The translations under genes were made by a program, and so were the position numbers. 64,000 nucleotides of DNA from Intestinimonas timonensis (GTDB taxonomy: Bacteria > Bacillota > Clostridia > Oscillospirales > Oscillospiraceae): positions 1,872,543 to 1,936,542 of the forward strand of contig NZ_LR130817.1 in the NCBI RefSeq assembly GCF_900626145.1, read 5' to 3'. Of this stretch, positions 1 through 8,638 are shown piece by piece. How positions within the stretch are numbered: the stretch's first letter is position 1; every line of letters starts with the position of its first letter. The notes below the pieces were generated by a model. The model saw only the letters and a list, made by a program, of their open reading frames with translations, did no database searches and was not told the origin of the DNA.

Positions 1-90
1 CCGCTGGTCACCCCCAACGAGACAGAACCTGCCGGCGATTCTGCCGACACATCGGAGGACGGCGCCGTTACGGTCCCCATCTACGGCTGA
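1..90 (+). CDS. C-terminal end of an unidentified protein (partial)
   Basis: The first 90 bases read as one open frame ending in TGA at 88-90. The 29 visible residues are rich in Asp, Glu, Thr and Pro and end in VTVPIYG. A bidirectional terminator follows 16 bases later, which supports a real gene end. The tail is too short and too low in complexity to name a family; an acidic linker or surface-protein tail is possible. Confidence 0.5.
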   Translation, partial: PLVTPNETEPAGDSADTSEDGAVTVPIYG

Positions 91-106
91 CGGTTCCAAG
101 TCCACG

Positions 107-149
107 AAAAAAGCGTCTCCCCTCCGCAAAGGAGAGGAGACGCTTTTTT
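107..149. terminator. Bidirectional Rho-independent terminator
   Basis: A 14-bp perfect inverted repeat (AAAAAAGCGTCTCC with its complement at 136-149) has A and T runs at both ends. It lies between two convergent genes and can serve both. Confidence 0.9.
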
Positions 150-1564
150 CAGTCCGCTGCGGCCTTTCTGGGAATGGTCCGTCTCTCTTCCCGCCGTTCT
201 GCCCAGGTCCGGAGCAGGCGGAAGGCCTCCGGCGACAGCAGCAGCAGAGCGATCAGATTGGGCAGAGCCATCATGCCGTTGCAGATGTCAGCCACCTGCC
301 ACACCGCCCCTACATCCCCCACGCTCCCCACTACAATGAACAGAAGGAAGCATAGCCGGTAGAGCCCCGTCCAGCGGCGGGTGCCGGTGAGGAAGGCCAG
401 ACCCTGCTGTCCATAGTAGCTCCACCCCAGCAGGGAGGAAAAGGCAAAGAGGAGGAGGCACACCGCCACAAAGGGGCCTCCCCACCGGCCCAGCACCGTG
501 GAAAAGGCGGCGGCCGATAGGGCGGCCCCAACCATGGCGTTTTCCACCGTCCCTGCCTCCAGAGCGGCCAAGGCGGCCTGCGGGTCATAGACCCCGGAGG
601 TCAGGATGGCCAGGGCGGTGACGGTGCAGACCAGCCCGGTGGCCACAAAGACCTCAAAAATCCCCCACATGCCCTCTTCCGCCGGGTGGTCCACATCGGC
701 GGCGGCATGTGCCATGGCGGAGGAACCCAACCCCGCCTCGTTGGTGAAGACCCCCCGGGCCACCCCATAGCGCATGGCTGTCGCCATAGAGTATCCTAAT
801 CCGCCGCCCACCGCGGCTTTTGGGGCAAAGGCACCGTGGAAGATAGCGGAGAAAGCCTCTGGCAGGGCGTGGGCGTGGCAGAGGACCACGGCACCGCCGC
901 CCGCCAGGAACAGAATGGCCATGGCGGGCACCAGCCGCTCGCTGACCCGGCCGATGCGGCCGATCCCTCCCAGGATGATGGCTCCGGTGAGCACAGCGGT
1001 GACCGCCCCCACTGCCAGCCGGCCCCAACCGAAGGCGTGCTCCAGGGCGGCGGCAATGGAATTGGCCTGGACCAGGTCTCCGCCACCGATGGAGGCGGTG
1101 ACGCAGAAGAGGGAAAAGACCAGGGCCAGAGGCCGCAGCCCCAGGCCCTGGGTCATGTACGCCATGGGGCCTCCCTCCCAGCCGCCGTCCCGGCTTTTGT
1201 GGCGGTAGCGGACGGCCAGGGTCTTTTCCACGCAGCCCGTCATCATCCCCAGGAGAGCGGAGACCCACATCCAAAAGACGGCGCCTGGTCCGCCGTAGAA
1301 GATGGCGGTGGCCACCCCCGCGATGCTGCCGGTGCCGATGGTGGAGGCCAAAGCGGTAGAGAGGGCCTGGAGCTGGGTGAGTCCGCCCCCCTTCTCCCGC
1401 TCCTTCGGACGCAGCAGGGCACCGACAGTGGCCCCCAGCCACCGCCGCCACCCGAAGAGCTGAAAGAAGCCGGTGCCCACCGAGCACCACAGGCCCAGCA
1501 GCAGAAAGCCCCCCAGCAGCCACGGGTCCCAGATCCAATCGCCCAACCGCTCCAAAAAGGTCAT
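149..1564 (-). CDS. Sodium:alanine/glycine symporter, AGCS family
   Basis: This 471-residue protein is a multi-spanning membrane carrier of the AGCS family, which imports alanine or glycine with sodium. Hydrophobic segments run throughout. The family signature is seen as GLGSSAMAHAAA near the middle, followed by a DxxHPAEEG segment and the C-terminal GWSYYGQQG motif. I chose the ATG at 1564 (MTFLERLGDW) because it follows a purine-rich ribosome site (GAAGGGGGCGGGG). The open frame upstream overlaps the preceding phosphatase gene and its residues look non-coding. The gene lies 60 bp downstream of that phosphatase on the same strand, so the two may be co-transcribed. The exact substrate is not readable from sequence. 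Confidence 0.9.
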   Translation of the reverse strand: MTFLERLGDWIWDPWLLGGFLLLGLWCSVGTGFFQLFGWRRWLGATVGALLRPKEREKGGGLTQLQALSTALASTIGTGSIAGVATAIFYGGPGAVFWMWVSALLGMMTGCVEKTLAVRYRHKSRDGGWEGGPMAYMTQGLGLRPLALVFSLFCVTASIGGGDLVQANSIAAALEHAFGWGRLAVGAVTAVLTGAIILGGIGRIGRVSERLVPAMAILFLAGGGAVVLCHAHALPEAFSAIFHGAFAPKAAVGGGLGYSMATAMRYGVARGVFTNEAGLGSSAMAHAAADVDHPAEEGMWGIFEVFVATGLVCTVTALAILTSGVYDPQAALAALEAGTVENAMVGAALSAAAFSTVLGRWGGPFVAVCLLLFAFSSLLGWSYYGQQGLAFLTGTRRWTGLYRLCFLLFIVVGSVGDVGAVWQVADICNGMMALPNLIALLLLSPEAFRLLRTWAERREERRTIPRKAAAD

Positions 1565-1623
1565 GCGCCCCGCCCCCTTCTCCACAGGGGTATGCGCCCG
1601 GGGCAAAAAACATGCCCTTCCCT

Positions 1624-2412
1624 TTACACCTCGGAGAGCAGCTTCAGAAAGTCCCGACCGATGAAACCGTTGGCGGCGGCGATGCCGCCACCCGTAGACA
1701 GGGAGGGCTCTCCCCCCTCCGGGGTGGCCGCCATGCCGCCGGCCTCCCGGACCAGCAGCATGCCCGCAGCGTAGTCCCAGGGCTTCAGTCCATCCTCTAC
1801 ATAGGCGTCCAGCCGCCCGGAGGCTACATAGCTCAGGCACAGGGAGGCAGCCCCCATGCGCCGGACGTCGTGGCAGTGGTCATAGAGGGTACGCATCCAG
1901 CGGAATGCCCGGTCGGCCTTCTGCCGCTGGCTGGGGTTGGTGCCCACGTCCACCAGCGCGTCGGCCAGTCTGCGGGCACCGCTTACCGAGATGGGCCGGC
2001 CGTTGCAGAAGGCTCCCTTCCCCGCCAGAGCGGTGAAGAGTTCTCCGGCGTAGGGGTCGTACACCAGGGCCATGGTCACCTGTCCCTCCTCCGCCAGGGC
2101 CAGAGAGACGGCGCTGTGCCGGAATCCGTGGATAAGGTTGGTGGTGCCGTCCACGGGGTCCAGAATCCAGACCGCCCCGCTCAGGTCCACACCGCTGTTG
2201 TCCTGCTCCTCCCCCATGAACTGTACCTCCGGAGCCAGCTCCTTCAGCCGGCTCCGCAGCTGCTCCTGAACATTGACATCCACCTGGGTCACAAAGTCCG
2301 TGGCCCCCTTTTGGCGGATCTGCTCCGCCATCTCCTGGTGCCCGAACAGGCGTCCCGCCTGATGTACCGCCTCCGATACCCGCTCCAGCAGTTCCTCTCG
2401 CTCCGGCAGCAT
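1624..2412 (-). CDS. Inositol monophosphatase family protein
   Basis: This 262-residue protein belongs to the lithium-sensitive, magnesium-dependent phosphatase family (inositol monophosphatase / CysQ / FBPase fold). The metal and substrate motifs are both present: GEEQ followed by WILDPVDGTTN in the first half, and GLKPWDYAAGMLLVREAGG near the C terminus. Length fits the family (about 260). The ATG at 2412 is preceded by AGGAGG at good spacing; the 11 extra upstream codons in frame are not needed. In bacteria lacking inositol such enzymes may act on nucleotide 3'-phosphates (pAp) or sugar phosphates, so the substrate is left open. Confidence 0.9.
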   Translation of the reverse strand: MLPEREELLERVSEAVHQAGRLFGHQEMAEQIRQKGATDFVTQVDVNVQEQLRSRLKELAPEVQFMGEEQDNSGVDLSGAVWILDPVDGTTNLIHGFRHSAVSLALAEEGQVTMALVYDPYAGELFTALAGKGAFCNGRPISVSGARRLADALVDVGTNPSQRQKADRAFRWMRTLYDHCHDVRRMGAASLCLSYVASGRLDAYVEDGLKPWDYAAGMLLVREAGGMAATPEGGEPSLSTGGGIAAANGFIGRDFLKLLSEV

Positions 2413-2609
2413 AGCCGTTCCTCCTTTTCCGGGCGATGTGCCCATGCTTTCCCTTCGATGATACCACCTTCCGCCCCGCTCCGCAATCAGGCCTGCTCTC
2501 CCGCGGCACCTCTTTTTTGCATTTTAAGAAAAACATCATCTTTTCTCTATGGCCCCGGCGGGCACTGTGTGGTAATCTATGGTCAGCGACAGAACAAGGA
2601 GATCTTTCC

Positions 2610-3290
2610 ATGAAAAAAAATACCTGGTTCCTCACCCTGCTCATCACTGTTCTTTTGCTGGCCGCCGGCGGCGTCCTGCTGTGGCGGACCGGCTTCTTTC
2701 AGGCCGCGACTTCTCTGGAAGGTCTCCAGGCCTATATTGAGACCTTCTCCCCCTATTCCCACCTGGTGTTCTTCCTGATCCAACTGGCCTCCGTCGTGCT
2801 GGCCCCCATCCCCAGCAACCTGACCGCCCTGGCCGGCGCCCTCCTCTTCGGGACCCTGCCCGCCTTTCTCCTCACCTGGGCGGCGGTGGTGGTTGGTTCC
2901 GCCCTGGTTTTTCAACTGGCACGCTGCCTGGGGCAGGCCTTCGTGGACCGTTTCGTCAGCCAGGCCCTCTCCGACCGCTATCTGGATATCATCCGCCGCA
3001 AGCGCGACGTCTTTTTGGCTATGGCCTTTCTCTTTCCCTTCTTCCCCGACGACATTCTCTGCATCCTGGCAGGTCTTACCGAGATCAGCTTTCCCCGTTT
3101 CCTTGTCATGGTCATCCTCTTCCGCCCCTGGGGGCTGCTGGTAGCCAGTGCCGTAGGGGGCTCCGTCGTGAATATCCCTCTTTGGGGCATGGCTCTGCTG
3201 GGCATGGGCGGCCTGGCTGTCTTCCTCCTGGGCATGAAATACGGTGATCGGCTAGAAGAGGCACTTCTCCGCCGCTTCCGGCGCAAATGA
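2610..3290 (+). CDS. TVP38/TMEM64 family (VTT domain) membrane protein
   Basis: This 226-residue integral membrane protein has an N-terminal membrane segment (residues about 5-25) and then the VTT/DedA-like core. Typical features are the AxxxPIPSNLTALAGA loop near residue 70 and the FPFFPDDILCILAGL segment near residue 145. Families of this fold are linked to membrane lipid scrambling or homeostasis, but the role of bacterial YdjX/TVP38 members is largely unknown. The ATG at 2610 follows AAGGAGA. It diverges from the phosphatase gene and ends just before a good terminator, so it is probably a single-gene unit. Confidence 0.85.
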   Translation: MKKNTWFLTLLITVLLLAAGGVLLWRTGFFQAATSLEGLQAYIETFSPYSHLVFFLIQLASVVLAPIPSNLTALAGALLFGTLPAFLLTWAAVVVGSALVFQLARCLGQAFVDRFVSQALSDRYLDIIRRKRDVFLAMAFLFPFFPDDILCILAGLTEISFPRFLVMVILFRPWGLLVASAVGGSVVNIPLWGMALLGMGGLAVFLLGMKYGDRLEEALLRRFRRK

Positions 3291-3297
3291 AGAAGAA

Positions 3298-3342
3298 AAA
3301 TACCCGTCCCCGGCGGATAGACCGTCGGGGATGGGTATTTCT
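3298..3342. terminator. Rho-independent terminator between convergent genes
   Basis: The stem AAATACCCGTCCCCG pairs with CGGGGATGGGTATTT around a short loop, with A and T tracts at the ends. It serves the TVP38-like gene and the convergent Cys-rich gene. Confidence 0.85.
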
Positions 3343-3359
3343 TACCGCGAGACTTCGCG

Positions 3360-4205
3360 TCACTTCCGGCAGCAGCCGGGCAGGTCGGGCTCCCGCTTGC
3401 CGCCATCGGCACAGCCCATGGCGTTGGGCGGGAAAAACTCGTTGACAGGGAACTTCACCTGGCGGAAGAGCTCGCAGGGGTCCTCCTCGCAGCAGGAGCC
3501 GCAGACGCACTCCTTTTCCGGCATACAATAGTCGTACACCGGCATGAGGAGCTGGGTCTCCCGCTCCAGGCGGATGATGGAGAACTGGCCCAGGGTCACA
3601 TAGACCCGCTTGCCCTCGCCGCCGAAGTTGAGATCGCTGCCGAAGCAGGAGCAGATGCAGGGGGGGATCTCGGTGAGCTCGCAGTCGCAGGGACGGCACT
3701 CGCACACATCCACCAGCTTCATGTTGAGCACGATGGGGTCCACCGCCTCCACCACAGCAGAGGGCAGGCCGCTCTTGCGGATCTCCTGCTCATCCATCTC
3801 CCCAAAGCAGGCCTGGGAGCTGAAGGTCTTGGCACCCCCATCGCTGCCGAAGAGGATGACCCGCTTGTCAAAGACGCACAGACCGCTGATCTCCACCGGC
3901 CGGGCGGCGCCCACAAAGGCGTCGGCGGTAACGCGGTAGAAGTAGCGTACATCCACGGTGTAGAAGCCGCGGTTGAAGCTCACAGGCTCCACATCGATGT
4001 ATACATGCAGCAGCTCCGCACAGCCGGGCTTGATGCTCACGGCGCGGTCAATGGCACACTGGGAGCTCTGCGTGGGGTAAAGGCGGAGGTCCTCGATACA
4101 GTCTTTGTCCTTACAGCTATCGAAGATCTTTTTGGTGTGTATGCACACGGCCTCCCGGATGCAGGCGCTGTCCTGCACGGGACCGGGCACGACCTTTTCA
4201 GGCAT
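3360..4205 (-). CDS. Cysteine-rich conserved hypothetical protein
   Basis: I do not recognise a named family with certainty. The 281-residue product starts at an ATG preceded by TTAGGAGGT. It has no signal peptide or membrane segment. Its first two thirds look like a folded beta-rich domain with scattered Cys. The last third carries dense Cys clusters (CECRPCDCE, CICSC, CVCGSCCEEDPC, a final CC), which suggests metal binding or disulfide cross-linking. Similar Cys-rich products in spore formers include spore-coat proteins, but that is inference only. It is flanked by terminators on both sides, so it is a single-gene unit. Confidence 0.6.
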   Translation of the reverse strand: MPEKVVPGPVQDSACIREAVCIHTKKIFDSCKDKDCIEDLRLYPTQSSQCAIDRAVSIKPGCAELLHVYIDVEPVSFNRGFYTVDVRYFYRVTADAFVGAARPVEISGLCVFDKRVILFGSDGGAKTFSSQACFGEMDEQEIRKSGLPSAVVEAVDPIVLNMKLVDVCECRPCDCELTEIPPCICSCFGSDLNFGGEGKRVYVTLGQFSIIRLERETQLLMPVYDYCMPEKECVCGSCCEEDPCELFRQVKFPVNEFFPPNAMGCADGGKREPDLPGCCRK

Positions 4206-4301
4206 TGCAATACCTCCTAAAAATGGCGTTGGGCAAAGGCGGGCGGTGTGGTCCGCCTCCACCCCATTCTATGTGCCCGGCCGGGTTTGGTGCCGCTTCA
4301 G

Positions 4302-4346
4302 AAAAACAGAAAAACGCCCGGACCGCAGTCCGGGCGTTTTCTGTTT
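4302..4346. terminator. Rho-independent terminator of the atoE-like gene
   Basis: The perfect stem ACGCCCGGA / TCCGGGCGT is flanked by A-rich and T-rich arms (GAAAAACAGAAAA and TTTTCTGTTTC). It lies just after the stop of the fatty-acid transporter gene on the minus strand. Confidence 0.85.
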
Positions 4347-4362
4347 CGTTGGGTTTTGGAGC

Positions 4363-5715
4363 TTAGAAGAACATGCCCCAGACCAGGAAGCCGCCGCAGG
4401 CGACCACACCGGTGAAGATCAGGACGATGACCAGGTAGCCCATGATGTTGCGGGCGGACAGGCCGGCAACACCCAGAGCGGGCAGAGCCCAGAAGGGCTG
4501 GATCATGTTGGTCCACTGATCGCCCCAGGCAATGGCCATGGCGGAACGGCCATAGTCGATGCCCATCTGAGTGGCAGCAGGCATCACGATAGGAGCCTGC
4601 ACGGCCCACTGGCCGCCGCCGGAGGGAACGAAGAAGTTGATGATACCGGCGGACAGGAAGGTCAGCATGGGGAAGGTGATGTTGGTGGAGATGTTAGTGA
4701 AGAAGTTGGCGATGATGGAGGCCAGGGACACGCCGGTCTCGGGGTTGGCAGCCACCATCAGGCCCATGATGCCGGCGTAGAAGGGGAACTGCAGCAGGAT
4801 GCCGGCAGCGCCGCCAGCGGCCTCGCCGATGGCGTCAACATACTTGCGGAGATCACCGTGGAGCAGGATACCCAGGAACATGAAGATCATGTTGACGATG
4901 TTCAGGTCCAGGTTGAAGCCCTTGGTGGCAAAGTAGTAAATGATGTAAGCGAAGCCCAGAACCAGAGTGATGACCCACAGAATCTTGCTGTGCTCGATCT
5001 TCTCAGCGGGGGTGTTGATGGTGTAGGTCTTCTCCTCTTCCTCGACCAGCAGGGCGGGGTCCACGGTGATGGTGTGGGCGGCGTCGGGATGCATGGCGTA
5101 GTTGATGAGAGGCATCAGGATCAGGATGACCAGCACCATACCCAGGTTCACGGGGTGGAAGATGGTCTGAGAGATGGGGGCGGAGTACACCACACCCAGG
5201 ATCTCAGTGCCGCCCTCGGCGCCCATCTGCAGGGGGATGGAGCCGGAGAGGCCGGCGTGCCAAATCACGAAGCCGGAGTAGGCGGAGGCGATCAGCAGGG
5301 GGTAGTCCACGTCCTTCACGCGGCGGGCAACCTCCTTGGCCAGCAGAGCGCCGGCGATGAGGCCGAAGCCCCAGTTGAGCCAGCAGCAGATGGTGGACAC
5401 GAAGGTGGTGACCAGGATGGCGCTCTTCTTGTCCTTGGCGATGGAAGCGATGGCGCCCAGGATCTTCTTACAGACCTTGGCGGAAGCCATGGCAGAACCC
5501 AACACCAGCACCAGGGCCATCTGCATGGAGAAGGACAGCAGACCCCAGAAGCCGCTGGAGTTACCCCAGGAATTGACCAGAGCGATGGGGCTCTGCTGGG
5601 TGCCGATCATCGAGGCAATGAAGACCACGATGGTCAGGATGATGGCGAACAGGAACGGATCAGGCAGCCACCGGTTGACTACGCGCACGCAGCCATTGGT
5701 AAACTTTTTGAACAT
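4363..5715 (-). CDS. Short-chain fatty acid transporter, AtoE family
   Basis: This 450-residue membrane protein is of the AtoE/TIGR00366 family, which moves short-chain fatty acids such as butyrate or acetoacetate. Recognisable parts are the start MFKKFTNGCVRVVNRWLPDP, the segment SAYSGFVIWHAGLSGSIPL, and the C-terminal FFVPSGGGQWAVQAPI region, all typical of the family. Start ATG at 5715 has AAGGAGG seven to eight bases upstream. A consensus sigma-A-type promoter lies about 70 bp upstream and a terminator follows, so it is monocistronic. Direction of transport (uptake or export of fermentation acids) cannot be told from sequence. Confidence 0.9.
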   Translation of the reverse strand: MFKKFTNGCVRVVNRWLPDPFLFAIILTIVVFIASMIGTQQSPIALVNSWGNSSGFWGLLSFSMQMALVLVLGSAMASAKVCKKILGAIASIAKDKKSAILVTTFVSTICCWLNWGFGLIAGALLAKEVARRVKDVDYPLLIASAYSGFVIWHAGLSGSIPLQMGAEGGTEILGVVYSAPISQTIFHPVNLGMVLVILILMPLINYAMHPDAAHTITVDPALLVEEEEKTYTINTPAEKIEHSKILWVITLVLGFAYIIYYFATKGFNLDLNIVNMIFMFLGILLHGDLRKYVDAIGEAAGGAAGILLQFPFYAGIMGLMVAANPETGVSLASIIANFFTNISTNITFPMLTFLSAGIINFFVPSGGGQWAVQAPIVMPAATQMGIDYGRSAMAIAWGDQWTNMIQPFWALPALGVAGLSARNIMGYLVIVLIFTGVVACGGFLVWGMFF

Positions 5716-5784
5716 GCGTTTCCCTCCTTATAATGTACAACCATGAACAAACCCCAACACAATTTGTTCACAATTTCGGTTCCC

Positions 5785-5813
5785 ATTATATACGAAAAAA
5801 ACCCGTTTGTCAA
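5785..5813 (-). promoter_or_regulatory. Sigma-A-type promoter of the AtoE gene
   Basis: On the minus strand, TTGACA is followed by 17 bases and TATAAT, a perfect consensus match. It lies about 70 bp upstream of the start codon. Confidence 0.85.
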
Positions 5814-6088
5814 CCGACGCCTCGTGTGCGTGTCAAAAATTCCTCAAACCCATTGTCTCCCAGTCATTTTCCGTTTTTTTGCTTTCTGCTTTTTTCGTGA
5901 TTTTTGCCTGTTTTCGTCTTTCTGTTCTACTGACCAGAACAACTATTTGTGTATAAAGCGAAGAGAAATTTGCAACTTTTTTGGGCAAAAAGTGCCCAAA
6001 AACCCTCACTTTCAAGTGGCCCCACCAATTATTGAGTGGTCCTGTTTTCGGCACTGTAACTAATTTACATTTTTACCGTTGAAACAGA
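5814..6088. other. AT-rich intergenic region without a gene
   Basis: This stretch is much richer in A and T than its surroundings and has no credible coding frame on either strand. It lies upstream of the AtoE promoter and may hold upstream control sites, but no clear operator was seen. Confidence 0.5.
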
Positions 6089-6123
6089 AAAAACGTGCAG
6101 AGATTGCTCTCTGCACGTTTCGA
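6089..6123. terminator. Rho-independent terminator of purA
   Basis: A 12-bp perfect stem (AAACGTGCAGAG / CTCTGCACGTTT) with a six-base loop sits immediately downstream of the purA stop on the minus strand. Confidence 0.85.
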
Positions 6124-6135
6124 ACGAAGGTATTT

Positions 6136-7413
6136 TTAGCGCCGATGCGTAATTTCGTGGCGTTTGGGGCCGGTGGAGACGATGGTGATGGGCACACCGA
6201 TCTCCTTCTCCAGGAAATCCACGTAGCCCTTGGCCTCGTTGGGCAGGCGGTTGTAATCGGTCTCGCCCCGGATATCGCACTTCCAGCCGGGCAGGGTGGT
6301 GTAGACCGGTTTCGCCCGCTCCAGCAGCGGGGTGACCGGGAAGTCCCGGGTGATTTTGCCGTCGATCTCGTAGCCGGTGCAGACCTTGATCTCGTCCAGA
6401 TAGCCCAGCACGTCCACGGCGGTGAGGGCCACCTCGGTGGCGCCCTGAACTTTGCAGCCGTAACGGGTCGCCACGGCGTCAAACCAGCCCACTCGACGGG
6501 GACGGCCAGTGGTGGCGCCGTATTCACCGGCGTCGCCGCCCCGGTGACGCAGCTCCTCGGCCTCATCACCAAAGAGCTCAGACACAAAGGCACCGGCGCC
6601 CACAGCGCTGGAGTAGGCCTTGGTAATGGCCACGATGCTCTTGATGTCCTGAGGGGCCACGCCCACGCCCATGCAACCGAAACCGGCCAGAGTATGGGAA
6701 GAGGTGGTGAAGGGATAGATACCAAAATCGGGGTCCTTCATGGCGCCCAGCTGGGCCTCCAGCAGGACCTGCTTACCCTCGGCCAGCGCCTCCTTAACGA
6801 AGCTCATGGCGTCGCCCACGTAGGGAGCGATCTGATCCCGGTAGCCGGTCACCTCATCGAAGATGGCCTTCGGATCAAGCTTGGGCTTATGGTACAGGTG
6901 CTCGAAGAGCACGTTTTTGATGGCACAAACCTGCTCCAGCCGCTCCATCAGGCGGGGCTCATCAAAGAGCTCACAGATCTGGATGCCGTATTTGGCGTAC
7001 TTGTCGGAATAGAATGGGGCAATGCCCGACTTGGTGGAGCCGAAGGCGTGACCGCCCAGCCGCTCCTCCTCATACTGGTCCTGAAGGACGTGGTAGGGCA
7101 TGAGCACCTGGGTGCGCTCATCGACGATGATATGGGGGGCGGGCACGCCGCCGTCCCGCAGGTGCTGGAGCTCCTCCAGGAATTTGGGTACATTCAGTGC
7201 CACACCGTTGCCGATAATGTTGGTGATGTGGGGATAAAAGACACCGGACGGCAGCTGGTGCAGGGCAAATTTTCCATAATCGCAGATGATGGTATGGCCC
7301 GCATTTGCGCCGCCCTGGAACCGGACGACAACGTCAGATCCCTCCGCGAACAGGTCGGTGATCTTTCCCTTGCCTTCGTCGCCCCAGTTGGCTCCGACGA
7401 TCGCTTTGACCAT
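6136..7413 (-). CDS. purA: Adenylosuccinate synthetase
   Basis: PurA joins IMP and aspartate with GTP to make adenylosuccinate, the first committed step from IMP to AMP. The 425-residue product has the N-terminal signature NWGDEGKGK, the FQGGANAGHT loop, and the conserved C-terminal region TGPKRHE, with normal family length. I chose the ATG at 7413 (MVKAIVGANW), which follows GGGAGGA; the longer frame upstream has no family similarity. Its own promoter and terminator make it a single transcription unit. Confidence 0.97.
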   Translation of the reverse strand: MVKAIVGANWGDEGKGKITDLFAEGSDVVVRFQGGANAGHTIICDYGKFALHQLPSGVFYPHITNIIGNGVALNVPKFLEELQHLRDGGVPAPHIIVDERTQVLMPYHVLQDQYEEERLGGHAFGSTKSGIAPFYSDKYAKYGIQICELFDEPRLMERLEQVCAIKNVLFEHLYHKPKLDPKAIFDEVTGYRDQIAPYVGDAMSFVKEALAEGKQVLLEAQLGAMKDPDFGIYPFTTSSHTLAGFGCMGVGVAPQDIKSIVAITKAYSSAVGAGAFVSELFGDEAEELRHRGGDAGEYGATTGRPRRVGWFDAVATRYGCKVQGATEVALTAVDVLGYLDEIKVCTGYEIDGKITRDFPVTPLLERAKPVYTTLPGWKCDIRGETDYNRLPNEAKGYVDFLEKEIGVPITIVSTGPKRHEITHRR

Positions 7414-7455
7414 AGTTGATTCCTCCCGTGTGTTCAGTGTTCCGAGGACTGAAGT

Positions 7456-7484
7456 ATTATATTCCATCCATTCTTCAGATGCAA
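7456..7484 (-). promoter_or_regulatory. Sigma-A-type promoter of purA
   Basis: On the minus strand TTGCAT, 17 bases, then TATAAT, about 45 bp upstream of the purA start. No PurR-like box or purine riboswitch was recognised. Confidence 0.7.
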
Positions 7485-7501
7485 GAAAGAATTTCCCATT
7501 T

Positions 7502-8173
7502 TTAGACTTTTTCAGGATTTTTCTGGCCATCCAAAGTCTGGTTTTTTTGCTCCAGGGGCAACAAAAATTCTATGATCCCACTTTCGTTTGGACCCAACGC
7601 TCCCGTGGGAAAATAGATCCTGAGTCCAGCCGGCGTGAGAAAAAAGCAACCTGCAGAAAATCGGGTTTCCGCCAGTCGCTCCGCATCCTTCCATAACATG
7701 ATCCCCTCCTCCCGCATGCCTCTGAGTCCTTCACGCACCTGAGCCAGCACCTGTCCCCGCCAGTGCCGTTCCCATGGAAACAGCTCCCCAAGGGTGAGCG
7801 GCAAACCATCCTGCCTGGTCCAGGTAGCCGCGGTGCGCACCGCGCGGCCCTCCTCCCTCCCCTGCCGTTCCCCACCCTCCATCCACAGGCTGCACACCCG
7901 GTCGTCCTCATAGGTCAAAGCGGCGCTCAGCCGGGCCCGCCATGGCCAGAAGGGTCGGGCACGCTCCCTGGCCCTTGCACAGTCCGCGCAGGCCGCCCGG
8001 TAAAATTCTCCCGTCCAGCGCCGGTACCACAGAGCCCCCAGACGGGCGCACCAGCGCCCCATACGGTCCGCCGCCCGATCGTGCTCCACCGGCAAGGGTA
8101 CCGTCATCTCCAACTCAGCCACCGGTTCTTCCTCCCAATATAGGGTTTCCTTCCAGCAAATGTATCTCCACAC
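7502..8173 (-). CDS. DUF3298 (RsiV C-terminal-like) domain protein
   Basis: This protein of about 223 residues ends in a DUF3298-type domain, seen in residues about 120-210 (LTLGELFPW, then the LTPAGLRIYFPTGALGPNESG strand-loop region, read in two parts). Such domains occur at the C terminus of the anti-sigma factor RsiV and in related extracellular proteins. No clear signal peptide or anti-sigma helix is present here. The start is most likely GTG at 8173, seven bases after AGAGAGGTG; TTG at 8176 is an alternative. The protein is unusually rich in Trp, Arg and Glu. The function is unknown. Confidence 0.6.
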   Translation of the reverse strand: MWRYICWKETLYWEEEPVAELEMTVPLPVEHDRAADRMGRWCARLGALWYRRWTGEFYRAACADCARARERARPFWPWRARLSAALTYEDDRVCSLWMEGGERQGREEGRAVRTAATWTRQDGLPLTLGELFPWERHWRGQVLAQVREGLRGMREEGIMLWKDAERLAETRFSAGCFFLTPAGLRIYFPTGALGPNESGIIEFLLPLEQKNQTLDGQKNPEKV

Positions 8174-8326
8174 CAAAAATCACCTCTCTTTCAGTATATG
8201 CAACATGAAAAAGTGCGCTTCATGCACAAAATTCCCTTTACTTTCATACTTCAGTGTAGTAAAATTTTAAGGGCCCGGCCCGTTCAACGCACGGGCCAAG
8301 GATAATGAAAGAGGTGTCTTCCCCCT

Positions 8327-8638
8327 ATGACAAAGAAAACCAAGGAGAACGGCGACCTGCTCTATGAGAGCATCCTGACTCTGAGGGACCTGGACGAATG
8401 CAAGCGCTTCTTTGAAGACCTGTGTACCGTGGCCGAACTGCGGGCCATGGAGCAGCGGTTTGAGGTGGCTCTTCTGCTCAACGACGGAATGATCTACAAC
8501 GACATTCTGGAGCGCACCGGCGCCAGCAGCGCCACCATCAGCCGAGTGAACCGGGCGCTCAATTACGGCGCCGATGGCTACAAGCAGGTCCTCCCCCGGG
8601 CCAAGGAGCTCCGGCAGCGGACCGAGGAGGATGCATGA
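8327..8638 (+). CDS. YerC/YecD family TrpR-like DNA-binding protein
   Basis: The 103-residue protein is a small helix-turn-helix regulator of the TrpR-like YerC/YecD family. Visible markers are FFEDLCTVAELRAMEQRFEV and the recognition-helix part TGASSATISRVNRAL near residue 70. It starts at ATG 8327 after GAGGTG. Its last codons overlap the next gene by four bases (ATGA), so it is translationally coupled to the methyltransferase. The target genes are not known. Confidence 0.85.
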   Translation: MTKKTKENGDLLYESILTLRDLDECKRFFEDLCTVAELRAMEQRFEVALLLNDGMIYNDILERTGASSATISRVNRALNYGADGYKQVLPRAKELRQRTEEDA

